From NCBI GenBank assembly GCA_963808165.1, contig CAWEET010000021.1, forward strand, positions 186,001 through 250,000: a DNA stretch of 64,000 nucleotides, read 5' to 3'. The notes below the pieces were generated by a model. It saw nothing but the letters and a program-made list of their open reading frames with translations. It was not told where the DNA came from and made no database searches. Positions 52,566 through 60,767 of the stretch are shown here, one piece after another. This stretch comes from Thiosocius sp963808165. Lineage in GTDB: Bacteria; Pseudomonadota; Gammaproteobacteria; Chromatiales; Chromatiaceae. A program made the position numbers and the translations under genes. Numbering within the stretch: position 1 is the first letter of the stretch; the number at the start of each line of letters is the position of its first letter.

Positions 52566-53471
52566 ATGAGCAGACGATTGCCGCCGCTTAAGTCGATCCG
52601 CGCCTTCGAGGCGGCCGCGCGTCGCGGGAGCTTCAATGAGGCCGCGGAGGAGCTGTTCGTCACGCCGTCGGCGATCAGTCATCAGGTCAAATCCCTCGAG
52701 GAGTATCTGGGCGTCAGCCTGTTCCGGCGCGCGCGCCGGCAGGTGCTGCTGACCATCGCCGGTGAACGTTACCTGGAGGCGGTTTCGCACGCGCTCGATG
52801 AGATTGATCTGGCGACCCGGCGTCTGTTGGCCTCGTCGGCGGCCGGAGCGGTAAACATTAGCGTAGCACCGGCGTTTCTTACCCGTTGGCTGGTGCCGAA
52901 GGTTCGGGAGTTTCAGAACCGTCACCCGGACATCGAGTTACGCCTGAGCCCGAACAACGGCCCGATCGATTTCGCCTGGTCCGATATCGACATGGCCATC
53001 TACTTCGGCGATGGCCAGTGGTCCGGTGTCGAGGTCTTCTTCCTCCGTGAGGCGGTCCTTGTCCCCGTTTGCAGTTCGTCCTTCGTGGATGCAAATCCGC
53101 GCATGACCGAGCCGTCGGACCTGTGCGCCCACACCCTGATCGATATCTCGACCCGTCCCGCGGAGTGGGACGAGTTTCTTGCCAGCTTCGGGGTGACGCG
53201 CCGCAAGCGGGCCAATCGCCTCAGTTTAACCAGTACCTCGCTGGCCCTCGGCGCCGCTATGGAGAACCTCGGGATCGCACTGGCGGACCGTCATCTGGTG
53301 GCACGCGAAGTGAGGTACGGCCAGCTCGTCTGCCCGCTGGATATCGAACTGAATACCCACCAGGGGTATTACCTCGTCTATCAGAAAGAACGTCGACTCA
53401 CCGAGGAGATGCGTGCCTTTCTCGACTGGGTGATGGATGAGATTGCCGACGAGAGGGCGACGCCGGATTGA
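52566..53471 (+). CDS. LysR family transcriptional regulator (GcvA-like subgroup)
   Basis: 301 residues. The N-terminal helix-turn-helix spans PLKSIRAFEAAARRGSFNEA and AEELFVTPSAISHQVKSLEE. The substrate-binding domain begins about residue 92 (VNISVAPAFLTRWLVPKVRE) and has PIDFAWSDIDMAIYFGDGQW, features of the GcvA group. It is in an unusually AT-rich setting upstream, with the divergent small protein gene at 52357 as its likely target. Ligand unknown. Confidence 0.9.
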   Translation: MSRRLPPLKSIRAFEAAARRGSFNEAAEELFVTPSAISHQVKSLEEYLGVSLFRRARRQVLLTIAGERYLEAVSHALDEIDLATRRLLASSAAGAVNISVAPAFLTRWLVPKVREFQNRHPDIELRLSPNNGPIDFAWSDIDMAIYFGDGQWSGVEVFFLREAVLVPVCSSSFVDANPRMTEPSDLCAHTLIDISTRPAEWDEFLASFGVTRRKRANRLSLTSTSLALGAAMENLGIALADRHLVAREVRYGQLVCPLDIELNTHQGYYLVYQKERRLTEEMRAFLDWVMDEIADERATPD

Positions 53472-53546
53472 GCTGCGTATGCTCTACATTGAGTATCGGC
53501 CGCTCAGCGGCCGCGTCAACAATAGACATCAAGCGAGAACAGAAGC

Positions 53547-53846
53547 ATGAATAAGCAGCAGACCGATAACGAGTTCCGTTCGCGCGCGGACGCCTTCATT
53601 CGCCTTGCCAATGAGCAGCGTCACGATGCAGCGAATGACAAGGTAAACGCCTCTCTTCTCTACGCAGCAACCAGATTCAATGCATTCGTCGTCGCCTCTG
53701 CGGCTCAAAATGCAGATGAAATGCGCGAGGATAAAGAAGAGGCGGTCCGGTACTTTACGCAGAAATTCAGCGAGATGCTGGTAGAAAACATCGATGACTA
53801 TATTGGAAACTACCAGGATTACATTCAGAAGTTCAGGAAGACATGA
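53547..53846 (+). CDS. DUF3144 family protein
   Basis: 99 residues, predicted all-helical and acidic: RADAFIRLANEQRHDAANDK, KVNASLLYAATRFNAFVVAS, EEAVRYFTQKFSEMLVENID and DDYIGNYQDYIQKF. This matches DUF3144, a small cytoplasmic family of unknown function. The start is preceded by AGCGAGAACAGAAGC, a moderate ribosome binding site. It lies 75 bp after the LysR gene. Confidence 0.85.
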   Translation: MNKQQTDNEFRSRADAFIRLANEQRHDAANDKVNASLLYAATRFNAFVVASAAQNADEMREDKEEAVRYFTQKFSEMLVENIDDYIGNYQDYIQKFRKT

Positions 53847-54109
53847 AAGCCCTCGCCCCGGCTGATGGGTCTGGCAGAGTCAGGCAAGGCAAGGCAGGGT
53901 GGGGCGGCGCGCTCCGGGTCCGCGACTGGGGTAGGCGCCCTGTTTTCCCCGACAATGGACAACACCGATGCCTGGCGTCATAGCTTATCGCCCGGTGAGG
54001 ATAACGAGGCGGCGCAACCGGCATTTCGGGTCGGGTACAATCGGTCACAGAATGAAAAAAACCGCAAACCATCGCTACAATTTGCAGCAAACAACTGGAG
54101 GAACTCTCA

Positions 54110-54748
54110 ATGCGTCGAGCCCCTATCGTGGCAATCCTGTTTACCGGACTGATTTCTGCCGCGGCCTCCGCCGCAGATGATCCGGCAATTTTCGAGTGGA
54201 CCAAGGAACAGTTCGACCTGGTGGCCACAGGAGACAGCGAGGAGGGAGAAAAGCTGGCGAAAAAATTCAAGTGCAAGAAATGCCACAACGAAGACGGCGT
54301 CAGTGACGATGAGGAGGTCCCGAGTATCGCCGGTCAGCGCGCGACTTATGTTTACAAGCAGTTGCATGATTTCAAGGAGGGGGTCAGGGAAGACAGCGAC
54401 ATGCGGAAGGTGTCCAAGAAGCTTTCAACCGAACAGATGGTTCATCTCGGTGCCTGGTTCGCCTCTCTTGAACGCCCGCCGATGGTAGGTGGTGATCCTC
54501 TGTTGCAGGTGAAGGTCTGCGACAGTTGTCATGATAAGGATATCGTCGAGAAGGATGACCACATCGAAGTGGCTCCGATCCTCACCGGGCAAATCAGGCA
54601 ATACCTTGAGGCCAGCATGATGGCCTTCAAGGAAGCAGGTCGTAACAACGACCTCTATGATCGGATGCAGAGTGTGTCGCACAAGCTGAGCGACGACGAA
54701 ATAAGAACCCTGGCCAGATACTACGGTGCTGCCGATCTCCCCGAATAG
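54110..54748 (+). CDS. Di-heme c-type cytochrome (cytochrome c4-like)
   Basis: 212 residues with signal peptide (IVAILFTGLISAAASA). Two heme-binding motifs are visible, CKKCH (residues 55-59) and CDSCH (137-141), each in its own cytochrome c domain. VPSIAGQRATYVYKQLHDFK and APILTGQIRQYLEASMMAFK follow them, the pattern of c4/c553-type proteins. It is a soluble periplasmic electron carrier. A hairpin at 54771 follows. Two further mono-heme cytochromes are encoded convergently just downstream. Confidence 0.9.
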   Translation: MRRAPIVAILFTGLISAAASAADDPAIFEWTKEQFDLVATGDSEEGEKLAKKFKCKKCHNEDGVSDDEEVPSIAGQRATYVYKQLHDFKEGVREDSDMRKVSKKLSTEQMVHLGAWFASLERPPMVGGDPLLQVKVCDSCHDKDIVEKDDHIEVAPILTGQIRQYLEASMMAFKEAGRNNDLYDRMQSVSHKLSDDEIRTLARYYGAADLPE

Positions 54749-54770
54749 CGGGCGGCAGTCAATAGAAACA

Positions 54771-54798
54771 CGGGGGGCGATCCCGCATGTCGCCCCCG
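54771..54798 (+). terminator. Hairpin after the di-heme cytochrome gene
   Basis: CGGGGGGCGA and TCGCCCCCG form a stem of about 8-9 bp with a loop of about 9 bases. There is no long T-run, so it could act bidirectionally with the convergent cytochrome genes or only as an RNA stabilizer. Confidence 0.5.
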
Positions 54799-54911
54799 TA
54801 TGTATCCTATACTGCCCGACTGGCCTGAGCGTCTCACCGATTTCCTACTGCGGGTGCCGGCCCCCGCTCTGACGCGGCGTACTCGCAATGAAGAACGGTG
54901 ACAGATGCGGT

Positions 54912-55247
54912 CTAATCATCGGGCAGCACGATGAGCACGTCCCCTTCCTGGCTGGAAAACCATGCGGCCAGGTCCTTCATGTCCTGCTCGCTGAGCCCGG
55001 CCACCATGTTGGCCATCAGCAGGTCTTTGCGCTGTCCTGACTTGTACCGCTTCAGTGCCTGCAGCAGATAAGACTCATACTGTCCCGCAAGACGCGGGTT
55101 TGCCCCGATGCTGCTGTTGCCATCGGCGCCATGGCAACCGGCGCACACGGCCGCTTTTTCTTTGCCCGCCTGCGGGTCTCCGCCGGCAAATGCAGGACTG
55201 ACAAGCAAGGCTGCAGCCAGCATTGTGAGAGAGATAGCTTTTTGCAT
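54912..55247 (-). CDS. Mono-heme cytochrome c (class I)
   Basis: 111 residues with signal peptide ending SPAFA. Heme motif CAGCH at residues 35-39 lies in KAAVCAGCHGADGNSSIGAN, followed by PRLAGQYESYLLQALKRYKS; the axial Met is probably that of the NMVAGLSEQDMKDLAAWFSS stretch. A periplasmic electron carrier of the c553/c5 kind. It lies 12 bp after the next cytochrome gene, in one operon. Confidence 0.9.
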   Translation of the reverse strand: MQKAISLTMLAAALLVSPAFAGGDPQAGKEKAAVCAGCHGADGNSSIGANPRLAGQYESYLLQALKRYKSGQRKDLLMANMVAGLSEQDMKDLAAWFSSQEGDVLIVLPDD

Positions 55248-55259
55248 TTTCGTACCTGC

Positions 55260-55592
55260 CTATCTGCCAGCCGTTGAGAAGTATGCGGCGATATCCGCAA
55301 TGTCCTGGTCGCTCAGGCTGGAGGCATTCACGTGCATGGTGTCATGTCCCCTGCTCGCGCCACGATAGGCCAGCAAAGCAGAGATGATATACGCCTCGTT
55401 CTGCCCACCGACCTTGGGGACGTGATAATTCGGATAGGCATTCGAATAGGACGGAATCGCATGGCAACCCATGCAGCTTTCCGCCTTGACCCTGCCGCGT
55501 TCCGGATCGCCCTCGAAGGCATGGGCCGATGACACCGCAAGGATAGAAAAAAACAGCAACCCCTTCACTTCGGGCCTCCATTGGGTCCGCAT
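55260..55592 (-). CDS. Mono-heme cytochrome c (class I), second
   Basis: 110 residues with signal peptide ending SSAHA. Heme motif CMGCH at 40-44 (KAESCMGCHAIPSYSNAYPN), then YHVPKVGGQNEAYIISALLA and, near the end, the MHVNASSLSDQDIADIAAYF stretch with the likely axial Met. It is upstream of the other mono-heme gene. Small paired cytochromes of this type often feed electrons from sulfur-compound oxidation, but no such enzyme is encoded within this window. Confidence 0.9.
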   Translation of the reverse strand: MRTQWRPEVKGLLFFSILAVSSAHAFEGDPERGRVKAESCMGCHAIPSYSNAYPNYHVPKVGGQNEAYIISALLAYRGASRGHDTMHVNASSLSDQDIADIAAYFSTAGR

Positions 55593-55769
55593 AGCCCCCC
55601 CTCTTGTTGATTCTGATCAAGAGTCCGAAGTATAAGCGGAACGGAGGGAGGTTTTGCAACGTCCCTGTTGTGCGCCGAGAGGCGACCGGCATTCCCCGGC
55701 CGGGATGGGTCTGCGGCCGATGGCGGTCCTGACTCCCGGCTGGAGGAAATGGCACTGTTCGATGCTCGA
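55593..55769. other. Spacer between cytochrome operon and glycosyltransferase remnant
   Basis: Upstream region of the minus-strand cytochrome pair. A weak AT-rich stretch (about 55600-55640) may hold its promoter. No gene was recognized. Confidence 0.4.
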
Positions 55770-56036
55770 TTTCGCTGGACCTTGGCTACCCGTTCATCCA
55801 TCGCTTCCACAGGCCGGCGTTCCGCACGCTGGTGCCCACGCAGACTCTGAGAGAAGATCTGCTGCAGCGGGGTTTCGGGCATCTTGACGTCTGGGGGCGC
55901 GGCGTCGACACTGAATCCTTTTCGTCGGCACGTCGACCGCCGTGGGACCGGCAGCGACCCGTTTACCTCAATGTCGGCCGCGTGGCCCCGGATAATTAAC
56001 CTGGACAGCTTCTTCGAACTGGAACTGCCGGTGTGA
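55770..56036 (+). pseudogene. Remnant of a GT4-type glycosyltransferase gene
   Basis: One frame reads LGYPFIHRFHRPAFRTLVPT, then TLREDLLQRGFGHLDVWGRG, then VDTESF and VYLNVGRVAPDN up to a TAA at 55997. A one-base shift then continues NLDSFFELELPV to a stop. This is the central part of GDP-mannose-dependent mannosyltransferase-like enzymes (VPTxxLxxxLxxRG, WGRGVDxExF, YVGRVAxEKNIExFL). Both ends are missing and a frameshift is present, so the gene is dead. Confidence 0.65.
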
Positions 56037-56063
56037 CAAGCTCCCTGCTGCGAAAGAGGCACA

Positions 56064-56453
56064 ATGGCGAAACCAGGCTATACCGGTCTAAAGCGGATCA
56101 TCAAGGCATCCGGCAATTCCCTGCAGGGCTTTCGTGCAGCCTGGAAGTATGAGTCGGCGTTCCGCCAGGAAACGCTGTTGGTGCTGGTCTTGCTGCCGCT
56201 GGCCATTTGGCTGGGGCAGAACGCAGTGCAGATCTCGTTGCTGATTGGCGTGTTGTTCCTGGTCCTGATCGTGGAGTTGCTGAACTCAAGCATCGAGGCC
56301 GTTGTCGACCGCATCGGTGAAGAGCCGCATAGACTCTCGGGAAGGGCCAAAGACATAGCCTCCTCGGCGGTGTTCCTGAGCCTGCTGCTGATGGCCGTGG
56401 TGTGGTCGATGATCGCCTTGGAGCGGTTCTACCCGAACTTCGCGCTGTTTTAG
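56064..56453 (+). CDS. dgkA: Diacylglycerol kinase (DgkA family)
   Basis: 129 residues, typical length. RIIKASGNSLQGFRAAWKYE and ESAFRQETLLVLVLLPLAIW open the chain; the catalytic signature ELLNSSIEAVVDRIGEEPHR lies around residues 70-95, followed by GRAKDIASSAVFLSLLLMAV. Three membrane helices. It phosphorylates diacylglycerol, recycling lipid released by envelope biosynthesis. It begins 28 bp after the glycosyltransferase remnant and is a single-gene unit now. Confidence 0.93.
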   Translation: MAKPGYTGLKRIIKASGNSLQGFRAAWKYESAFRQETLLVLVLLPLAIWLGQNAVQISLLIGVLFLVLIVELLNSSIEAVVDRIGEEPHRLSGRAKDIASSAVFLSLLLMAVVWSMIALERFYPNFALF

Positions 56454-56859
56454 CCCCTGCAGCCGCTGGACGCGAGTGCCCCGGCGAACGCCGTTGCGGT
56501 CAATCGGGTGTGGAACGGAGCGGCTGCCGCCTGCGTCCATGTCGCGACAGGCGACTGCTGACGTGCCGCCGCGTCGTGCGCAGCCGACGAAAGCATCGTC
56601 GGAACGCGGGGTAGCGCCGGTTGGCCCCGGCCCCGGCCTGCCTCGCAAGCGTCGAGTAAAGGATCAGGACGCGGGCGCCAAGCAGCACAGCGGCAATCCC
56701 ACCGGAAGCGGCAGCCAGAAGGTTCGGATGGGCACTCGGTCGTGCACAGGGAAACTGAACTGATACGACAACTGCGGGCTCCAGGTGTCGGGGACCGGCA
56801 GGGCGCCTCGGTTTCTGTCCCGGTCCGCTGAATCCCCCGACTTGGAGGCGTGGTAGCTG
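56454..56859. other. Intergenic 400 bp between convergent genes
   Basis: GC-rich with long but random open frames on both strands. No domain, repeat or terminator was recognized with confidence. Confidence 0.45.
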
Positions 56860-57732
56860 CTACAGGACCCTGGCGATATTTTCGTAATTGGTCTGAATCA
56901 AATCGGCCCCATACTGTCGTTCCAGACGTCGCACGGTGAAGTGGCTGTGGGCCATGTCCTGAAAATGCTGCATGAAGATCAGGTTGACGGTTGCTCCGGC
57001 CGCCGCGCCGATGACCGGTAGTACGCGTGCGGCGGCCCGCGTTGTCAGCTGACTGCCAAAGCGCGCGGCTACCGCCTGCATGAACTGGACTATGACCGGC
57101 GCCCCTTCGCCGAGAATCGCAGGATGCGATACCTGTGTGGTCGCCAGGGTTAGGTAAGAAGACAGCACCAGCCTGACCCCGTAGTAGCCGGTGTCGGCGG
57201 CGTCGTCCACCTCGGTGCGGCCGCCCAGCGCGAACACCTCCAGACAGGCCGTGCGGGTCTCGTCGGAATGGATGTCCTCGCCCTGATCGCGGGCGATCTC
57301 AGCAATAGAGCGCAGCATCAGCGTCGTGGTGACCGGCAGTTCGACCAGCAGACCCGGTAGTCCCACCAGGCCGCTGACCGCACCCGAACCTGCGGCAATC
57401 GCCTTGTAGAAGCGCCTGTGGGCGCTGTGCTCATGCTCACGCCGCATCGACGAAAGTGCGGTGTTGAGGGCCTTGATGATGGCGGCATCCGCCGACCTGT
57501 GCAGTCCGTTGTACCAGTTCCGGGGCAGAAGATTCAGGCCGACCTCGATCGGGGTGCCGACGACGCTGGATAGCCGCGCCGCCAGACTGGGATGTTCAAG
57601 ATGCCGACAGGCGCGGCGGAGTTCCAGCAGGTCCTCGGCGGCGATCCCCTCGCTGGGCGCCTTCGGGCTTGCCACTTTGCGTCTCTTTTCGGTCACCATC
57701 GCCTCCGTTGTCCCTTTGTCACCGAAACCCAT
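56860..57732 (-). CDS. EcsC family protein
   Basis: 290 residues. The EcsC pattern runs from IEVGLNLLPRNWYNGLHRSA through AAGSGAVSGLVGLPGLLVEL, PVTTTLMLRSIAEIARDQGE and CLEVFALGGRTEVDDAADTG to AARVLPVIGAAAGATVNLIF. It probably associates with the membrane through its Gly-rich hydrophobic segment. Function is unknown; Bacillus EcsC is linked to an ABC transporter. The annotated start lacks a ribosome binding site; a GTG about 13 codons in, behind GGAGG, may be the true start. Confidence 0.8.
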   Translation of the reverse strand: MGFGDKGTTEAMVTEKRRKVASPKAPSEGIAAEDLLELRRACRHLEHPSLAARLSSVVGTPIEVGLNLLPRNWYNGLHRSADAAIIKALNTALSSMRREHEHSAHRRFYKAIAAGSGAVSGLVGLPGLLVELPVTTTLMLRSIAEIARDQGEDIHSDETRTACLEVFALGGRTEVDDAADTGYYGVRLVLSSYLTLATTQVSHPAILGEGAPVIVQFMQAVAARFGSQLTTRAAARVLPVIGAAAGATVNLIFMQHFQDMAHSHFTVRRLERQYGADLIQTNYENIARVL

Positions 57733-57758
57733 TTTTGCAAGGCGCTGGAGGCCCCGGT

Positions 57759-57944
57759 TCAGGTATCGGCTCGGCCCTCATGTTCCAAGATGGAGCCACG
57801 CTCGTGCCCGGCACGCAAATCCGCCAAACGGGCGTCGCGAGCCCTTGCGAGCTCTTCGCGCACCGGCTCCATGCGCCCGACCTGCCTGCCAACGTAGTAT
57901 CCGATGGCGACCAGGCCTGTGGTGGCAATCAATCGTAGCAACAT
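57759..57944 (-). CDS. Small membrane-anchored hypothetical protein
   Basis: 61 residues. One N-terminal hydrophobic segment (LLRLIATTGLVAIGYYVG) is followed by a charged helix (VREELARARDARLADLRAGH). GGGAGA precedes the ATG by 9 bases. The layout resembles small YtxH-like envelope proteins, but the family is not identified. It sits upstream of the EcsC gene on the same strand and divergent from the HMA-like gene. Confidence 0.55.
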   Translation of the reverse strand: MLLRLIATTGLVAIGYYVGRQVGRMEPVREELARARDARLADLRAGHERGSILEHEGRADT

Positions 57945-58152
57945 CCTAATATCTCCCGGGTTTCGACTCTCTTTACTTTAATTCAAGATTGATACCCGTG
58001 CCTTGATCTTCGGAGTGCACTTTTGACATGGCGCAAAATGGGCAATGAGGAGATCGGTAATTGATAAAAGTGGAAGATTTGCTCCGTAGCGAGATGGCGA
58101 AAGGCGTTGCGCTGGGCGCGGGGCATCCGATCGGAGAAGAGGCAGTCAGGCA

Positions 58153-58650
58153 TTGAGATTCGCGATTGCGCATCAAACCGACGGACGCACCCGACTACGT
58201 GCCCTGGTTCGGCCGGTCGACACACTGGAACTGATGGACATTGCCGACAGCGTGAGTGGGCTGCGTGGCGTCGATGCGGTGGATTTCCGCGCCACGACCG
58301 GCAGCCTGGTGATCGAGCATCCCGACTATCACTGGGAGGAGATCGAGCACGAGCTTGCGCGGGTTGGTATCGAGATCGCTGGGTCCGTCGACGGTATCGA
58401 CGGCTATACCGATAGCCTGGCGCCGGTGCGGGCGACCATCGGTCATGTCGACGGTCTGATGACGCGGCTGACGACCGGAGGGGTGGATATGCGCACGATC
58501 ACTTTCGTGTTGATGCTGGGGTTGGCATTACGCCAGATCATGCGCGGCCAGATCATGGCCCCGGCCTTTTGCTTCCTTTGGTATGCTTCCGAAACATTGA
58601 AGAAATCAAGATTCGGCGACGGCGACCCCGGCGATTCGCCGGCGGACTGA
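58153..58650 (+). CDS. HMA-like (HMA2) domain protein with C-terminal membrane segment
   Basis: 165 residues from a TTG start. Residues 1-80 fold as a ferredoxin-like heavy-metal-associated domain (RFAIAHQTDGRTRLRALVRP, SGLRGVDAVDFRATTGSLVI) but without the CxxC metal site. Residues 120-150 are hydrophobic (ITFVLMLGLALRQIMRGQIM). Such HMA2 proteins often accompany P-type ATPase genes, and a gutted P-type ATPase follows 390 bp downstream, so this may be a survivor of that module. Confidence 0.7.
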   Translation: MRFAIAHQTDGRTRLRALVRPVDTLELMDIADSVSGLRGVDAVDFRATTGSLVIEHPDYHWEEIEHELARVGIEIAGSVDGIDGYTDSLAPVRATIGHVDGLMTRLTTGGVDMRTITFVLMLGLALRQIMRGQIMAPAFCFLWYASETLKKSRFGDGDPGDSPAD

Positions 58651-58743
58651 GGCCCGCGTTGTCAATGCGCCGGCGCCGCGCCGCGGGACAGCTAGTCCAC
58701 CAGAGGCCGAAACGGCCAGTACAACCGGATTGGGAGTGATTAT

Positions 58744-59022
58744 ATGGCTGTCATAAGAGTGAAACGAAATCACAAGCTCGGTGCCAGAGAGGCTCGCGCG
58801 GCGGTCGATAAGGTTGCCCAGAAACTGCGCAAGGAACTGGACGCCGACTGTCGCTGGGTGGGTTCGACTCTGCAGTTCACCCGCTCGGGCGCCTCGGGTC
58901 AGATCGACGTGAACGATGAGGAACTGGAGGTCAACATCAAGCTCGGCATGGTGTTGAGTCCGCTCAAGCGCAAGATAGAGAAGTCCATCGAAGAGGAAAT
59001 CGATCAACACCTGACTGCTTAG
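58744..59022 (+). CDS. Polyhydroxyalkanoic acid system family protein
   Basis: 92 residues: IRVKRNHKLGAREARAAVDK and VAQKLRKELDADCRWVGSTL, then ASGQIDVNDEELEVNIKLGM and VLSPLKRKIEKSIEEEIDQH. This matches the PHA_gran_rgn family found near polyhydroxyalkanoate granule genes, function uncertain. No PHA synthase or phasin is encoded in the window. The next ATPase-like sequence begins right after its stop. Confidence 0.85.
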   Translation: MAVIRVKRNHKLGAREARAAVDKVAQKLRKELDADCRWVGSTLQFTRSGASGQIDVNDEELEVNIKLGMVLSPLKRKIEKSIEEEIDQHLTA

Positions 59023-59041
59023 TCTTCGCCCTCTTACTGAG

Positions 59042-60301
59042 GTGGTGCCGGGCGATGTGCTGGTGCTGGCTCCGGGCACTTATGTGGCCGCTGACATGCG
59101 CCTGGTCAAGGTGCATCAGCTGTCCGTGGACGAGTCGGCGCTTACCGGTGAAAGCCTGCCGGTCAGCAAGGATCACGATTTTGTTGGCAGCCAGGATACG
59201 CCGCTCGGTGACCGAAAGAACATGGCGTTCATGGGTGCCCACGTTACCGGCGGCAGCGGCAAAGGCGTGGTCGTGGCGACGGCAAAGGCCACCGAGCTGA
59301 GGCAGATCCAGACCATGGTGGGGGAGGCGGAGGCACCGGAAACCCCGATGCAGAAGCAGCTCGGTTCCATGGGCACGCAATTGGCCCTGCTCAGCGGTGC
59401 GGTTTTTGCTGGCGTGTTCGGGGTAGGCATGCTGCGCGGATTCGGTTGGCTGGAGATGCTCAAGAGTTCGGTATCCCTGGCGGTGGCTGCGGTGCCCGAG
59501 GGCCTGCCGGCGGTGGCGACCACGACGCTTGCGATGGGCATTGCCAATATGCGTAAGCACAACGTGTCCGTGCGACACCTGGATGCGGTGGAGAGTCTGG
59601 GTTCGGTGCAGGTTTTCTGTATGGACAAGACCGGGACGCTGACCATGAACCGCATGGCAGTTGTTGCGATCCATGCCGGCATCGCACTGGGCTTGGGTCA
59701 GCCGATGAATCCGGTGCAGCTCCTGTGGATCAATCTGGTCACCGATATCTTCCCCGGTCTGGCGTTGGCGCTGGAACCCGCTGAACCCGACATCATGCGA
59801 CGCTCGCCGCGAGACCCGGGCGAGAAAATAATCAGCAACAAGGATCTTGGGCGCAAGACGTTCGAATCCGACATCATCGGAGTTGGGACCATGGCAGCTT
59901 ACCTGTATGGTCTGAAGCGCTATGGCAATCCGGTGGTGGCCAGCACCATGGCATTCAACTCACTCACCCTGAACGAGCTTGCCCACTCCCTGAGTTCACG
60001 CTCGAAGTACCGTAATGTATTCGGTGGGCAGAAGTTGTCATCCAACCCGCATCTGATCCGGGTGATCGGGGGCATGGCGAGACTGCAGGCTATGGTAAGT
60101 ACTGTGCCAGCGCTGCGCAGATTGCTCGGGACCAGCCCGCTGCGTCCGCCCGATCTGCTGATTTTGGCTGCCAGCGTCTTGCTGCCCCTGGTGGTCAATG
60201 AATTAACCAAGCCTTCGGCACCGGCTCAGGATGGGGCCGAGTATGCTGAAACCGGCGACAGCGATGCCGAATTCAGCCTCGATAGGGAGGAAATGGCGTG
60301 A
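59042..60301 (+). pseudogene. Gutted P-type (Ca2+-type) ATPase gene
   Basis: The frame carries P-type ATPase motifs in order: VPGDVLVLAPG, the actuator-domain TGES (residues 35-38), AAVPEGLP (149-156) and the phosphorylation motif DKTGTLTMNRM (195-203). About eight residues later it jumps straight into the last membrane bundle (GQPMNPVQLLWINLVTDIFP). The nucleotide-binding domain, the GDGxND hinge and the first two helices are missing. Catalysis is impossible. The frame is otherwise open to 60301, so the deletion was in frame or selection keeps a membrane fragment. Confidence 0.85.
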
Positions 60302-60454
60302 GTGACGGCTATTGTGCGCGACTTCGGTTTGACCGGTCTGCCGGCCGGCCATAGCAACGGCTACTATCGCAAGCTCGCCTGTTATGGCCAGATCGGACGC
60401 GCCGATCTTGACGTGCCCTGGGAAAAGACGGACAGGGCCGAAATGCTCAAGTAG
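60302..60454 (+). pseudogene. 3' remnant of metK (S-adenosylmethionine synthetase)
   Basis: A 50-codon frame starting GTG reads IVRDFGLTGLPAGHSNGYYR then KLACYGQIGRADLDVPWEKT and DRAEMLK. The second half matches the MetK C-terminus (YRKTAAYGHFGREDLDVPWE-KTD). The catalytic parts are absent, so it cannot be functional. It directly follows the damaged ATPase gene. Confidence 0.7.
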
Positions 60455-60481
60455 GCATCGGCCGCGCTCAGACCTTGCGGA

Positions 60482-60674
60482 TCAGCTTCTGTTCAGCGCC
60501 CCGCTGAGCAGCGAGAAGACCCCGGTGACCGCAGCAATCTTCGCGAGCTCTTGGGCCGGGGGCAGGCGCAGCCAGAATTTGCCGTCCGCCTTGCTCATCC
60601 CCATGTTGTTAATGAATGACCGCTTCGGTCATGAAGACGCCGAAGGTGATACCTGTGAAGACGAGTCCACGCAT
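60482..60674 (-). pseudogene. Small membrane protein split by a one-base shift
   Basis: A 21-residue frame (MRGLVFTGITFGVFMTEAVI) begins at 60674 behind a very strong ribosome binding site (AGGAGGATTGGAGGC). It stops at 60609, and a second frame MGMSKADGKFWLRLPPAQEL ... VTGVFSLLSGALNRS runs from 60604 to 60482. Deleting one A in TTAACAA joins them into one 63-residue protein with an N-terminal hydrophobic segment, so a frameshift or sequencing error is likelier than two peptides. Family not recognized. Confidence 0.5.
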
Positions 60675-60767
60675 GCCTCCAATCCTCCTGAACCGGTAAA
60701 ATTCTCTAAGGACTGTACCAGCTCCGGACTGACTCCGCGTCAGCCGAGCTGGTTGCCGGGCGTTGCC

